From Empedobacter brevis NBRC 14943 = ATCC 43319 (GTDB lineage: Bacteria > Bacteroidota > Bacteroidia > Flavobacteriales > Weeksellaceae): a stretch of DNA of 64,000 nt. The notes beneath the pieces are model-generated. The model saw only the letters and a list, made by a program, of their open reading frames with translations. It was not told the origin of the DNA and made no database searches. How positions within the stretch are numbered: position 1 is the stretch's first letter; each line of letters opens with the position of its first letter. The translations under genes and the position numbers were made by a program. The DNA is taken from the NCBI RefSeq assembly GCF_000382425.1, contig NZ_KB908302.1, forward strand, positions 48,724 to 112,723. The letters run 5' to 3'. This document shows positions 45,188-54,659 of this stretch, piece by piece.

Positions 45188-46284
45188 AAATTTTATTAAT
45201 TGACGATTTATCAGATAAAGGCTGGAAAAGCATACTAGAATTAGCAGTTACAAAAGAAAAAGGATCAATTGATTCTGCCTCTACTATTGAGGATGCGTAT
45301 CTAAAATTAAATAATAAGTATGATTTAATTTTTTTGGATATGAGACTTTCAGAAGAAGATCATAAAGTAAAAAACGTTGAAGATTATTCAGGTTTTACTT
45401 TATTAAAGCATATAAAAAAAGAATTCGCATCCATTAATTTTTCTACTCCTATAATTTTATTCACAGCTTCAACTAAGATTTGGAATATTGATAAATTTAA
45501 AGAATATGGTGTGGATAGTTTTTATATAAAAGAGCATCCAGATCACATTTATTCAAAAGATTTTTCAAAAGAAAATTTAAAAAATCTGCAAAAGTCATTT
45601 ATAAAATTGATGGAGACGAATAAAAGGAGATATTTAATTTGGAGTAAATGTATAGAAATTATCGACCTTTTAGATACTCATAAATATTTTAAAATTGAAG
45701 ATAAAAGATTACAAAATGTTAAGCAGAGAATTTTAGATAAATTAAAATTAGGATACGGGTTATTATTTTCTAATCAAAATTATATGGAGAAGAAAATTTT
45801 TCAATATGATAAAGAATCTATTTCGTTTATTATATATTTTTCAATACTTGAAGAAATTTCAAAAGCTTATACTGATATTAGTTTTACATGGGATCAGAGA
45901 TATAGAAGATCAACTAATTGGAAATTCAAAAATGGTGAATATTTTATAGAATATATAGAGAATGATATATGTAAAGTTAATTTTAAAAATAAAAGTGAAT
46001 CAATTGATTTTGAGACATCAGAGTTCATTTATTTTGAAAATAGATTAATTCCTTTGAGTGATCAAATTTATAGTTTAATTTATGCATATACGAAAGAAAA
46101 AGATTATTATTTAATTTCTGATTTTAAAAAATTAAATGAATTTCGCAATAAAAGTGATTATACCCATAGTGATGTACAGTGTATTTTTACCTTAAACTTA
46201 ATAACGAATATAAAAACTAATAATTCTTTTCAAAAAATTTTTGAAATGCTTGAATTTATAAATTCTATACTAAAACTTAACTAA
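45184..46284 (+). CDS. Retron accessory protein 3, intact receiver domain with unknown output domain
   Basis: A 366-residue protein with a canonical N-terminal receiver: MKILLIDDLS (acidic pair D7/D8), DLIFLDMRLSEED (phospho-acceptor D52), IILFTASTKIW (threonine/serine), and DSFYIKEHPD (lysine). After residue about 140 comes a helical output region unlike any DNA-binding output domain I know; its C-terminal LNEFRNKSDYTHSD... resembles the R-x-x-x-x-H region of HEPN RNases, but the spacing (RNKSDYTH) is only suggestive. A phospho-receiver in a retron operon is unusual, and no complete histidine kinase is encoded next to it. It overlaps the previous gene by four bases (ATGA). Confidence 0.75.
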   Translation: MKILLIDDLSDKGWKSILELAVTKEKGSIDSASTIEDAYLKLNNKYDLIFLDMRLSEEDHKVKNVEDYSGFTLLKHIKKEFASINFSTPIILFTASTKIWNIDKFKEYGVDSFYIKEHPDHIYSKDFSKENLKNLQKSFIKLMETNKRRYLIWSKCIEIIDLLDTHKYFKIEDKRLQNVKQRILDKLKLGYGLLFSNQNYMEKKIFQYDKESISFIIYFSILEEISKAYTDISFTWDQRYRRSTNWKFKNGEYFIEYIENDICKVNFKNKSESIDFETSEFIYFENRLIPLSDQIYSLIYAYTKEKDYYLISDFKKLNEFRNKSDYTHSDVQCIFTLNLITNIKTNNSFQKIFEMLEFINSILKLN

Positions 46285-46344
46285 AATAGCATACTTAATT
46301 AAATATTCATTTAATCAACTTGCGAAAAGAATTGATGTAGAAAA

Positions 46345-46782
46345 TTTGAAAATAATAATAAACACATTCAGTTAGTTAATGAGATACGAGAATGGTTTAG
46401 GAAGAATGACTAGACTGTCGATAAGTATGAAAATGGGATATTAAATGATAGAATATTAACGGATGCCTTTAATTCATATTTTCCTGAGAAATACGGAATA
46501 GATAAAATTTACATTTCTTCTGGAGGTAGTGAACACCAATATCATTGGTATAAATAACTTTCAACTTCTAGTGTGAAGTTAGAACAACAGTTTGATTATG
46601 ATAATTTTTTAGATAAAACCATGTAGAATTTAGCAAGATATGATTTCTTAGCTAACAAAAATGAAATTATAGAAAGGATTGAATCAAATATCATAAGTGG
46701 TTATTTAAAAGATGTATCTCTAAATTTTTTGTAAAATTATGGAATTGATAATTTGAAATTATTCTGGGAAAAAACATCATAA
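46345..46782 (+). pseudogene. Decayed gene with four in-frame stops
   Basis: One frame stays protein-like for about 145 codons (IQLVNEIREWFRKND, KYENGILNDRILTDAFNSYFPEKYGIDKIYISSGGSEHQYHWYK, LARYDFLANKNEIIERIESNIISGYLKDVSLNF) but is cut by TAG at 46411, TAA at 46555, TAG at 46624 and TAA at 46732, with no frameshift between them. No start codon is certain. I cannot assign the family. It sits downstream of the retron operon and is most likely a dead gene. Confidence 0.6.
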
Positions 46783-46789
46783 ACTAAAA

Positions 46790-46954
46790 ATGGAAGCTTT
46801 TTACTTATTATCTGAATATATAAAGTGGGATTATAAATTAAAAGAAAAAGATTTTGATGCAATTTTACATATGTTAGTTTTTCTTGCCTTAGGTTTTATA
46901 ATAAATAAGTTTAATAAAAAGAAAACTGAGATACTCAATCAAATGAATAAATAA
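46790..46954 (+). CDS. Small single-helix membrane protein, 54 residues
   Basis: ATG at 46790 to TAA at 46952-46954. The product has a charged N-terminal half (MEAFYLLSEYIKWDYKLKEKD), one hydrophobic helix (ILHMLVFLALGFIINKF) and a basic tail. It might be a small toxin-like or phage-derived membrane peptide, or chance. Only the compact layout (charged-helix-basic) and the clear start speak for it. Confidence 0.35.
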   Translation: MEAFYLLSEYIKWDYKLKEKDFDAILHMLVFLALGFIINKFNKKKTEILNQMNK

Positions 46955-46995
46955 CATATACCAAATTTGTATTTAATCAAAAAATATTGAACATC

Positions 46996-47020
46996 TAGAC
47001 TGGCTTGACAGTGTCTATTT
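46996..47020 (+). other. Scar-like sequence left of hipBA
   Basis: CTAGACTGGCTTGACAGTGT followed by CTATT. It shares CTGrCTTGA, and an inverted AATAGACAC, with the sequence at 48936-48957 on the other side of hipBA. This could be an insertion-sequence end or scar. No transposase gene remains. Confidence 0.3.
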
Positions 47021-47098
47021 AAAACAGGCTAATTTTTTCTGTTTTAGGATATTCGATAATCTCATGAATGAACTGTATATAGTTTCCTCCATATTTAA

Positions 47099-48361
47099 TT
47101 AAAACATCAAAAACTCAGATTCAATTTTATCTACCACTTTTTCAGGAATATTTTGTTCTTGACATAGGATTCTGAATTGATTGGTTGCTTCTACAACTTC
47201 ATCAATAATTCCATTAGCATCTTTAATCGTAAATAAATCAGCTATTTTCATTAAATCAGCTCGATTAATTTCAGTTCGTTTTCCATTGATAGACATCGCT
47301 CTTGAAATTCTTAGATAGTTTTTTAAAGCATCTAACGGATAGGTTAAATCATAAGCGGGAGCTAAATTCCAACGATCTTTTTCAATATCATAAATGAATG
47401 AGAAATTCTTTAAGTGGTCATCTATATTAGAAAAAATAAGATTAAAAATCATTCGTTTAAATAATTGTTGAATGTTTTTATGAGAAAGTTTTAAATCAAA
47501 AGCTAATTTAAAAAGATTTTCATAAGAGGAGTTTTCAGGTTTTTTAAAATCCCAACCTGTCATTCCAGAAGCTGTCAAAATATGCTGTTTTTGTCCATTT
47601 TGACGATCAAAACGCAATGTAGCAAAATGTTTATCCTCAATTAACTTTGATGACATCATTTCAATACCAATGGAAATTGCAATTTGATAATAAATATATT
47701 CGATTTTTTCTTTTGAATAGCCTTGATCTTCGTCTACCGAAAGCTTGATTAAATAATGATTATATTCATCAGAAGTTTCTAAATCACCAGGAATAAGATG
47801 TCCTGTAGATTTATTTTCTGAAACTAAAATCTTAGGTCGTGCACCACCAGCTGAAGTTCCAATCTTAAAGATATTCAGTAAAGCAATATCACTTAATCCT
47901 TTTTCTTCGGTTGAAGTTTTTAAATCCAATACTTTTTTAACTACTTCTGTGATTTCGTCGACATTAATTGTTTGATTGGCTCTAATTTCTTTCGCAGGCG
48001 AAAATTCTATCGCACCCATACCTCTTTTTCCAACATACGTCAGTTGTTTTAAAGGAGTAATGGCACTCATTTCTTTTTGAGTTGCTTCAAGCCATTCTTT
48101 AAAAACAATATTTCCAAAAAAATCAGGTAAAGAATCAGCAATCATCGGAGGTAAACCACGAAACGTTTCTCCTTCAAATTCAGAAAACACTTGAACATTA
48201 GGTGTTCTACGAATGACGTAAGGAAATATTTTTTTGTAGCTGTTACTTTCCAAAAATTCAGGATTGTATTGGAATGAAGATTTTCTTTGGTTTTCGTCAT
48301 AACCAATTTTACCAATTTCAATTCCTTGAAAATTGATTGAAATGATTTGATTCTTTGCCAT
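47099..48361 (-). CDS. hipA: HipA family serine/threonine kinase toxin
   Basis: A 420-residue full-length HipA-like kinase. It has the N-terminal HipA_N part (QIISINFQGIEIGKIGYDENQR...), GTSAGGARPKILVSE for the ATP-loop region, the catalytic NIDDHLKNFSFIYD (about residues 310-325) and the metal-binding LAPAYDLTYP. HipA toxins phosphorylate glutamyl-tRNA synthetase or similar targets and cause growth arrest and persistence unless bound by HipB. Here both proteins look intact; the antitoxin gene lies upstream with a two-base gap. The pair forms its own minus-strand operon in the right-hand part of the island. Confidence 0.93.
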   Translation of the reverse strand: MAKNQIISINFQGIEIGKIGYDENQRKSSFQYNPEFLESNSYKKIFPYVIRRTPNVQVFSEFEGETFRGLPPMIADSLPDFFGNIVFKEWLEATQKEMSAITPLKQLTYVGKRGMGAIEFSPAKEIRANQTINVDEITEVVKKVLDLKTSTEEKGLSDIALLNIFKIGTSAGGARPKILVSENKSTGHLIPGDLETSDEYNHYLIKLSVDEDQGYSKEKIEYIYYQIAISIGIEMMSSKLIEDKHFATLRFDRQNGQKQHILTASGMTGWDFKKPENSSYENLFKLAFDLKLSHKNIQQLFKRMIFNLIFSNIDDHLKNFSFIYDIEKDRWNLAPAYDLTYPLDALKNYLRISRAMSINGKRTEINRADLMKIADLFTIKDANGIIDEVVEATNQFRILCQEQNIPEKVVDKIESEFLMF

Positions 48362-48363
48362 AA

Positions 48364-48630
48364 TTAATACATGGATTGATTATTATCTAAATTTTCAATT
48401 TTATCTGAAACAAATTGATTGATCGATTTCATTTCGTCAAAATACTGTAACACTTTCAAAAGAGTTTCGAGTGTAGGATTCTCACCACTTTCAAGTTTAG
48501 CAATTGTTAAACGAGAAAGCGCTAGTTCATCGGCTAATTCTTGTTGTGTTAAATGTTCTGCTTTTCGCATCTTTTTACACCATTCGCCAATTGAATTTTT
48601 TACATCTTTTATTGTTGTGAAATCTAACAT
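48364..48630 (-). CDS. hipB: HipB-type Xre family antitoxin
   Basis: An 88-residue helix-turn-helix protein: CKKMRKAEHLTQQELADELALSRLTIAKLESGENPTLETLLKVLQYFDEM is a complete Xre HTH. It is followed directly by hipA, the standard order antitoxin-toxin, and should bind both HipA and the operon promoter as repressor. A short palindrome-like AT-rich stretch upstream, near 48631-48670, is the likely operator, though I see no clear inverted repeat. Confidence 0.92.
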   Translation of the reverse strand: MLDFTTIKDVKNSIGEWCKKMRKAEHLTQQELADELALSRLTIAKLESGENPTLETLLKVLQYFDEMKSINQFVSDKIENLDNNQSMY

Positions 48631-48717
48631 AAATGTATATTATAATAATCAAATATACAAAATATAAACTTAATGTATATTTTAGTGAACATTATTTACC
48701 AAATGGTAAACTTAATT

Positions 48718-48932
48718 TTACAACTCTATCATCAATTCTTTTATAAAACCATTATCCTTTTCATCAATGTATCCATGCGGATTACAGATCATTTCAGTAT
48801 CACCAATCTTGTATCTACAAGGTGTATGAATATGTCCATGAATCCAATACATTGGTTGATATTCTATAATAAAATCTTCCAAATTTGAAGCGTAAGCAGA
48901 AGTAATTGGATCTGAAATTCCAAATGTATATA
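48718..48932 (-). pseudogene. 3' remnant of a metallophosphoesterase gene
   Basis: The minus strand keeps the last 70 or so codons of a calcineurin-type phosphoesterase: ISDPITSAYASNLEDFIIEYQPMYWIHGHIHTPCRYKIGDTEMICNP... with the metal-binding GHIH. The frame begins abruptly at the scar-like sequence at 48936, so the 5' part is lost. It is probably a chromosomal gene cut by an insertion or by the island's right end. Confidence 0.75.
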
Positions 48933-48935
48933 CCT

Positions 48936-48957
48936 AACTGACTTGATCAATAGACAC
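48936..48957 (+). other. Scar-like sequence right of hipBA
   Basis: TAACTGACTTGATCAATAGA followed by CA. It is related to the sequence at 46996-47020 and stands exactly where the phosphoesterase remnant breaks off. Confidence 0.3.
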
Positions 48958-49342
48958 CTTTTATTATAAGATAAAATTTGAAGCAATAGAATTTTAAAAT
49001 ATTTTTTTATAAGTAACGTATTTATAAAAAATCCGGTATCTTGCCAGTTACTTTTTTGTCCTTAATTAGTTCCAATTAAATCTACTCGAGCAACGGCTAG
49101 TGTTCATTGGATTTTCTGAAAAATCCACCAAATGAAACGGTAAATACATCAGTAAATAAATATAAGTTTTTACAATTTACAATTGAAAAAGGAAGATATT
49201 TTTATTTTTTATACAGAACTTCATAAGCTTAATTTCATATTTAAATAGAATAGACTACGTCTCTTTTTACGCTTTAAACTCTTTTTATTTTTTATGTTTG
49301 ATTTATCCGGACTATTTAAAATATAAAAACTGGTATATTTTA
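48958..49342. other. Intergenic region before the biotin operon
   Basis: I see no gene on either strand. It contains a 7-bp inverted repeat, GGATTTT-CTGA-AAAATCC, at about 49114-49132, which lacks a T-run. The promoter of the biotin operon should lie near 49200-49290, but no good TAnnTTTG element is visible. Confidence 0.5.
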
Positions 49343-49999
49343 ATGTTCGGACGTGCAGATAGCTTTGCACAAAGAAATAAAATGGAACAAGTACTGAGAA
49401 TAATAGTTTCTAAACCTGAAATTCATGTTAAATGGTTGAATACACTTTCTTTCATGGAAAATGCGGGAGCCAGAAAAATATCAGCATGCGAACATAAAAC
49501 TCATGTTGATATCATACAGTTGAAACATGCTGCAGAGGAACATCGCCATGCGTATTATCTAAAGAAACAAATTCAGAAACTCTTGCCCCATACATGCGAA
49601 AATTACGAATCTCATTCTCTTTTAGCTGCAAATGCGACAAGGTATTACTTGCATAAACTGGATATTAATGTATGTAGACTTTTAAAAGAAAAGTTGAGTT
49701 TATCGGGAGAAGAGTTAAAATATGCAGCTTATCTTTTTGTAACCTATGCAATAGAGGTGAGAGCGGATGCTTTATATCCTCAATATCAGAAAATTTTGAC
49801 ACTGAATCAACAAAAAGTGATGGTAAAGTCAATTATTGTAGAAGAGGAAGGACATCTCGAAGAAATGATAACTCAATTAAAAGATTTTCATCCACACTGG
49901 AAAAAGTATGCATCAGAAGTTATGATTTTAGAAGAGCTGCTTTTTAAAGAATGGATTACAGCTATCGGGAAAGAAGTGTTAGATGAATCAAATTCTTAA
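49343..49999 (+). CDS. Ferritin-like di-iron protein leading the biotin operon
   Basis: About 218 residues, four-helix protein with a full set of di-iron ligands: a glutamate in FMENAGARK, E and H in LKHAAEEHRHAYYL (ExxH), a glutamate in TYAIEVRADAL, and E and H in IIVEEEGHLEEM (ExxH). This layout is that of ferritin-like oxygenases and oxidases. The gene overlaps bioF by 17 bases, so it belongs to the biotin operon. No bioC/bioH pair is in the cluster, so it may take part in making the pimeloyl thioester, by analogy with oxygenase-type routes; this is inference. The start is uncertain: TTG at 49298 and ATG at 49382 are alternatives. Confidence 0.72.
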   Translation: MFGRADSFAQRNKMEQVLRIIVSKPEIHVKWLNTLSFMENAGARKISACEHKTHVDIIQLKHAAEEHRHAYYLKKQIQKLLPHTCENYESHSLLAANATRYYLHKLDINVCRLLKEKLSLSGEELKYAAYLFVTYAIEVRADALYPQYQKILTLNQQKVMVKSIIVEEEGHLEEMITQLKDFHPHWKKYASEVMILEELLFKEWITAIGKEVLDESNS

Positions 50000-51092
50000 T
50001 TTTTTACAATTATCCTTACAAGAAAGAGAAGAAAAAGGGGTAAAAAGAACATTGCGAACTTCTCCTAAGACAGTTGATTTTTTTAGTAATGATTATTTAG
50101 GTTTTGCCAGAAACAAGGTTTTACATCAGAGAATATTAGAAGAGTATAATTCTCAACCGGAATTACTTTTTGGTTCAACAGGCGCACGTTTGATCAGTGG
50201 CAATACAACTTATATGAGGGAAATAGAACAGTTTATAGCGGAAGAGCATCAAACAGAGGCTGCTTTACTTTTTTCATCCGGCTATACCGCTAATTTGGCT
50301 TTATTTTCAGCCTTGTTAAAAAGAAATGATGTTGTTTTGGTGGACGAAAATATTCACCGATCTATCCATGATGGTTGTAGGTTGTCTTTTGCGAAGAAAA
50401 TAAAATTTAGGCACAATGATTTACAGCATTTAGAATTACTTCTTCAAAAAGTAGGTGGCCGATGTTTTATTGCTGTTGAAAGTTTGTATTCGATGGACGG
50501 AGATTTAGCTCCTTTAACCGACATGTGTGGTTTAGCTAAAAAATATGGAGCAGCCTTGCTCGTTGATGAAGCACATGCGTTTGGTGTTTTTGGGTATGGG
50601 TTGGTTCATAAACTTGGTCTTCAAAATGAGGTGTTTGCTACTGTCATTACATATGGAAAATCGATGGGAATGAACGGAGCTGTCATTTTATCCAATCAGC
50701 TTGTAATCGACTATTTAGTAAATTATGCGTCACCGTTTATTTATACAACTGCCATGCCGCATTTTCATGTGTCGGGGCTAAGAATAGGATACGAATTTTT
50801 TAAAGAGAATGATCATTTTACAAATAAATTACAAGAAAACCTTGTTTATTTTCATTCGAAAGGAATTGTAAGTACTGCTCATAAGCAAAGTCCTGTACAA
50901 ATTTTAAAATTTCAGACAACTGCTCAATTAAGGGCAATCAGAGAAAGGTTAGAGGAAGCTAATCTTCACACATTTGCTGTTTTTCCTCCGACAGTTAGGG
51001 AAGGAGAGGAACGGCTGAGAGTTTGTATTCATGCTTTTAATACAAAAAATGAAATAGCACAATTAACTGAAATAATTAGAAAAAATGAATAA
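49983..51092 (+). CDS. bioF: 8-Amino-7-oxononanoate synthase
   Basis: PLP-dependent alpha-oxoamine synthase that joins pimeloyl thioester and alanine in the first committed step of biotin synthesis. In its 369 residues: VDFFSNDYLGFARN, the glycine-rich FGSTGARLISGNTTYMREIE, VDEAHAFGVFGYG and the PLP lysine in ITYGKSMGMNGAV. It is closely related to the SPT-like enzyme at 3209-4468, but the neighbours bioD, bioB and bioA fix its role. It overlaps the di-iron protein gene by 17 bases and bioD by 8 bases. Confidence 0.93.
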   Translation: MNQILNFLQLSLQEREEKGVKRTLRTSPKTVDFFSNDYLGFARNKVLHQRILEEYNSQPELLFGSTGARLISGNTTYMREIEQFIAEEHQTEAALLFSSGYTANLALFSALLKRNDVVLVDENIHRSIHDGCRLSFAKKIKFRHNDLQHLELLLQKVGGRCFIAVESLYSMDGDLAPLTDMCGLAKKYGAALLVDEAHAFGVFGYGLVHKLGLQNEVFATVITYGKSMGMNGAVILSNQLVIDYLVNYASPFIYTTAMPHFHVSGLRIGYEFFKENDHFTNKLQENLVYFHSKGIVSTAHKQSPVQILKFQTTAQLRAIRERLEEANLHTFAVFPPTVREGEERLRVCIHAFNTKNEIAQLTEIIRKNE

Positions 51093-51705
51093 AAAATTGT
51101 TTGTAACAGGAATAGGAACGGGAATCGGAAAAACAATCGTTTCGGCAATTCTGACTGAAGCTTTACAAGCTGATTATTGGAAGCCGGTACAGTCGGGTGA
51201 TTTAGATCGTTCCGATAGTGAATTAGTGAAATCACTAACATCCGAGAATATAATTATTCATCAGGAAAGGTATCAATTGCAATTGGCTGCTTCACCTCAT
51301 CAATCGGCAAAAAAAGAAAATATAGAAATTAAGTTAACCGATTTTTCATTGCCTGTAACATCTAATCATTTGATTGTAGAAGGAGCAGGAGGACTTTTTG
51401 TACCTCTAAATGAAAAAGAGTTTATGCTTGATGTTATTCAGCATTTGAACCTTCCTGTTGTTGCCGTGTCAACGAATTATTTAGGGTGCATTAACCATAC
51501 ATTATTGTCTATAGAAGCACTGAAAAACAGAGGGATTTTAATTGATCTTTTTGTCTTCAACGGTGAATTTGATGAAGATACTCATCAAATTATTTTAAAA
51601 CATCTGCCAGAAGATATAGAAAAAATATACCTCCCAAAAATAGATCTTTTAACGAAAGAAAATCTACAAAAAATTGCAGTTACAATACGCAAAAAATATA
51701 TTTAA
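51085..51705 (+). CDS. bioD: Dethiobiotin synthetase
   Basis: ATP-dependent carboxylase that closes the ureido ring of dethiobiotin from DAPA and CO2. The 206 residues begin [23 protein letters not shown] with the P-loop variant GTGIGKT, have YWKPVQSGD with the catalytic lysine, and [19 protein letters not shown], a family signature. Size is normal. It lies in the tight run bioF-bioD-bioB-bioA. Confidence 0.94.
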   Translation: MNKKLFVTGIGTGIGKTIVSAILTEALQADYWKPVQSGDLDRSDSELVKSLTSENIIIHQERYQLQLAASPHQSAKKENIEIKLTDFSLPVTSNHLIVEGAGGLFVPLNEKEFMLDVIQHLNLPVVAVSTNYLGCINHTLLSIEALKNRGILIDLFVFNGEFDEDTHQIILKHLPEDIEKIYLPKIDLLTKENLQKIAVTIRKKYI

Positions 51706-51721
51706 TAAAGAGCTAAAAACG

Positions 51722-52717
51722 ATGAGAAATACAAAAATAATTCGTCATGATTGGACGAAAAAAGAAATAGAAGAAATATACAATCAACCTTTGCTAGAAT
51801 TGGTTTACCAAGCAGCAGCTCTTCACAGAGAGTGGCATAATGCAGGAGAAATACAAGTGTGTACATTGTTATCCGTAAAAACAGGAGGTTGTCCCGAGGA
51901 TTGCTCTTATTGTGGACAAGCTGCTCGTTATCATACAGATATAAAAGTTCAGTCCTTATTGCCAACAGAAACAGTAATTGCCCATGCGAAAAAAGCAAAG
52001 GAAACCGGTTCTTCGCGCTTTTGTATGGCTGCTGCCTGGAGAGAAGTGAGGAACAACAGAGATTTTGATCGGATCATAGAGATGGTGAAAGGAGTAAATG
52101 ATTTAGGCTTAGAAGTATGCTGTACATTGGGGATGTTGACAGAAGAACAGGCTGTTCGCTTGGAAGAAGCAGGTTTGCATGCGTATAATCACAATTTGGA
52201 TACTTCGGAAGAATATTATGATGAAATTATTTCAACACGAAAATTTGATAACCGGATAAATACCATTCAAAATGTTCGTAAGGCAGGAATAACAGTTTGT
52301 TCAGGAGGAATTATTGGATTAGGAGAAACACATAAAGATCGAATTTCGATGCTGTTAACTTTGGCTACAATGGAGAAGCATCCGGAATCTGTTCCGGTAA
52401 ATGCATTGGCCCGTGTAAAAGGAACTCCGTTGGAAAACAATCCGAAAGTAGATATTTGGGACATGGTACGCATGATTGCAACGGCACGAATTGTAATGCC
52501 TTCATCAGTCGTTCGTTTAAGTGCCGGTCGTATAGAAATGACAGAAGTAGAACAGGCATGGTGTTTTATGGCAGGAGCAAATTCTATTTTTACGGGAGAA
52601 CGTGAAACATTATTGGTAACTCCAAACCCAGGTGTAACTGAAGATATGCAGATGTTTCAAAATTTAGGGTTAGTTCCAATGATAAAAAAAGAAAAAGTAA
52701 GTTCATGTACACATTAA
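51722..52717 (+). CDS. bioB: Biotin synthase
   Basis: Radical-SAM enzyme that inserts sulfur into dethiobiotin. The 331 residues carry the CxxxCxxC cluster motif in [17 protein letters not shown], then CMAAAWRE, the conserved [15 protein letters not shown], the [2Fe-2S] arginine and cysteine region [12 protein letters not shown] and [11 protein letters not shown]. An in-frame TTG 48 bases upstream lies inside bioD and is not used; the ATG at 51722, 16 bases after the bioD stop, is the start. It ends inside the beginning of bioA with a 13-base overlap. Confidence 0.96.
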   Translation: MRNTKIIRHDWTKKEIEEIYNQPLLELVYQAAALHREWHNAGEIQVCTLLSVKTGGCPEDCSYCGQAARYHTDIKVQSLLPTETVIAHAKKAKETGSSRFCMAAAWREVRNNRDFDRIIEMVKGVNDLGLEVCCTLGMLTEEQAVRLEEAGLHAYNHNLDTSEEYYDEIISTRKFDNRINTIQNVRKAGITVCSGGIIGLGETHKDRISMLLTLATMEKHPESVPVNALARVKGTPLENNPKVDIWDMVRMIATARIVMPSSVVRLSAGRIEMTEVEQAWCFMAGANSIFTGERETLLVTPNPGVTEDMQMFQNLGLVPMIKKEKVSSCTH

Positions 52718-53973
52718 AAGAACGCGATTATTTGGTCAACTGGCACCCTTATACGCAAATGAAAAAAGCAGACGATATCGTACCTATCGTTAGAGGAGAA
52801 GGGGCATATATTTTTGATGAAAATAATAAGAAATACATAGATGCCGTATCGTCTTGGTGGGTAACTTTACATGGACATGCTCATCCCTATATTGCGAAGA
52901 AAGTTTATGAACAGTTGAATACTTTAGAACAAGTAATCTTTGCCGGGTTTACACATCGTCCTGCTGTAGAACTTTCAGAACGGTTATTAGCTCTTCTTCC
53001 TTTTAACCAACAAAAAGTTTTTTACAGCGACAACGGTTCTACTGCAATTGAAGTAGGATTGAAAATGTGTATGCAGTTTCATTACAATAACCAGGAAAAT
53101 CGTCAAAAAATTTTGGCATTTAAAAATGCGTATCATGGAGACACCTTTGGCGCGATGTCTGTCAGTGGACGTGGAATTTGGACTCAGCCATTCAATGAAC
53201 GATTATTTGAAGTTATTTTTATTGAGACACCTACTGAAGAAAATATAGAGTCGATTAAAAAACAAATCGCCGAATTAGCAGATGAGGTCGCGTGTTTTAT
53301 CTACGAACCTTTGGTGCAAGGAGCTGCCGGAATGTTAATGTACGAAGCAGCTTATTTAGATGAATTAATGAATTTTTGTCGAAAAAAAAGAATACTATTG
53401 ATTCAGGATGAAGTTTTTGTAGGGTTTGGTCGGACTGGAAAAATATTTGCAGCGAATCATTTGTCTGAAGTACCAGATGTGATGTGTTTTTCAAAAGGTT
53501 TAACAGGAGGAACAATGCCTTTGGGTGTGACAACATGTTCAGATTTAATTTATAATGCATTTTACTCAAAAGATTATACCAAGACTTTGTACCATGGACA
53601 TTCTTTTACAGCAAGCCCGTTAGCATGTACAGCTGCGTTAGCAAGTCTTGAGTTATTACTGGAAGAGGCTACACAAGAAAAAATAGTAAATATTGTAACC
53701 CAACATGAAGTTTTTAGAGAGCAACTTAAAACACATCCAAAAGTAAAAGTCGTTAGGCAATGTGGGACAATTTTAGCATTAGAATGGAAAACAGAAGAAG
53801 AAACCTCATATTTCAGTGATATGCACAAAAAATTATATCCTTATTTTTTAGATCATGGTATTTTACTTCGCCCTTTAGGTAATATTATCTATTTGGTCCC
53901 GCCATATTGTATCTCAACAGTTGATCTGAATTATATTTATAAGACAATTCTAAAAGCATTAGACGAGTTATAA
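52705..53973 (+). CDS. bioA: Adenosylmethionine-8-amino-7-oxononanoate aminotransferase
   Basis: Class III PLP aminotransferase (422 residues) that converts KAPA into DAPA using S-adenosylmethionine as amino donor. Seen: WHPYTQM at the start (family signature), [48 protein letters not shown] and the PLP lysine in [14 protein letters not shown]. It completes a biotin operon with bioF, bioD and bioB. A hairpin across its stop codon (53950-53985) may end transcription. Confidence 0.95.
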   Translation: MYTLKERDYLVNWHPYTQMKKADDIVPIVRGEGAYIFDENNKKYIDAVSSWWVTLHGHAHPYIAKKVYEQLNTLEQVIFAGFTHRPAVELSERLLALLPFNQQKVFYSDNGSTAIEVGLKMCMQFHYNNQENRQKILAFKNAYHGDTFGAMSVSGRGIWTQPFNERLFEVIFIETPTEENIESIKKQIAELADEVACFIYEPLVQGAAGMLMYEAAYLDELMNFCRKKRILLIQDEVFVGFGRTGKIFAANHLSEVPDVMCFSKGLTGGTMPLGVTTCSDLIYNAFYSKDYTKTLYHGHSFTASPLACTAALASLELLLEEATQEKIVNIVTQHEVFREQLKTHPKVKVVRQCGTILALEWKTEEETSYFSDMHKKLYPYFLDHGILLRPLGNIIYLVPPYCISTVDLNYIYKTILKALDEL

Positions 53974-53985
53974 AAATGCTTTTAG
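53950..53985. terminator. Hairpin across two convergent stop codons
   Basis: CTAAAAGCATT and AATGCTTTTAG are perfect 11-bp inverted repeats with a 14-base loop that contains the bioA stop. The T-run is weak on both strands, so termination is only a possibility. Confidence 0.4.
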
Positions 53986-54659
53986 AAAATTTCTTTGATC
54001 TCTTTTCGATATGTTTCACCTATAGGTAACATCTTCTGATTGAGATAAACTGAATTTCCATCAACGGATGTTAAATAATCAAGATTGATAAGATAGGAAC
54101 GATGAATTCTTTTGAAATTTTCAGGTAATTTCGTTTCGAAAGATTTCATGGTTTCTAAAATCAATATTTTTTCAGTTTTGGTATGAATTCGGATATAATC
54201 TTTTAAACCTTCAATATAAATTAAATCAGAAAAATTAATCTTAATTTGTCTACCGTCAGCTTTTACAAAGAGATAGTTGGACTGGTTTTTTGTCTGTGTC
54301 TGAAAAAACTCTACATATTTTTTGACAGAAGCATCAAAACGTATTTTTGTAATTGGCTTCAGTAAATAATCAACAACATGAAAATTAAAACTTTCTAAAG
54401 CATAATCCTGATAAGCTGTTGTCACGATAAATCGTTGAGAATCGTTGAGAATTTTCATCAACTGAATACCTGTTAACTCGGGCATTTGGATGTCTGTAAA
54501 GATTAAATCGACTTTCTGATTTTTAAGAAAATCAATCGCTTCAAAAACTTCTGTTGTCGCGAATAAGAGATTAAGGTGTTCGTTTTCTGTTGCATATTTT
54601 TTTAATAAGTCGACAGCAAGCGGTTCATCATCAATGATAATACAATTAATTTTCGCCAT
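53982..54659 (-). CDS. LytTR family response regulator
   Basis: A 225-residue regulator with a receiver domain (CIIIDDEPLAVDLL, phospho-acceptor in LIFTDIQMPELTG, FIVTTAYQDYAL, DYLLKPITKIRF) and a LytTR DNA-binding domain (LIYIEGLKDYIRIHTKTEKILILETMKSFETKL, FKRIHRSYLINLDYL). It overlaps the kinase gene upstream by 14 bases, so the two form a single operon. It is a paralogue of the regulator at 24817-25515. Targets are unknown. Confidence 0.93.
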   Translation of the reverse strand: MAKINCIIIDDEPLAVDLLKKYATENEHLNLLFATTEVFEAIDFLKNQKVDLIFTDIQMPELTGIQLMKILNDSQRFIVTTAYQDYALESFNFHVVDYLLKPITKIRFDASVKKYVEFFQTQTKNQSNYLFVKADGRQIKINFSDLIYIEGLKDYIRIHTKTEKILILETMKSFETKLPENFKRIHRSYLINLDYLTSVDGNSVYLNQKMLPIGETYRKEIKEIF

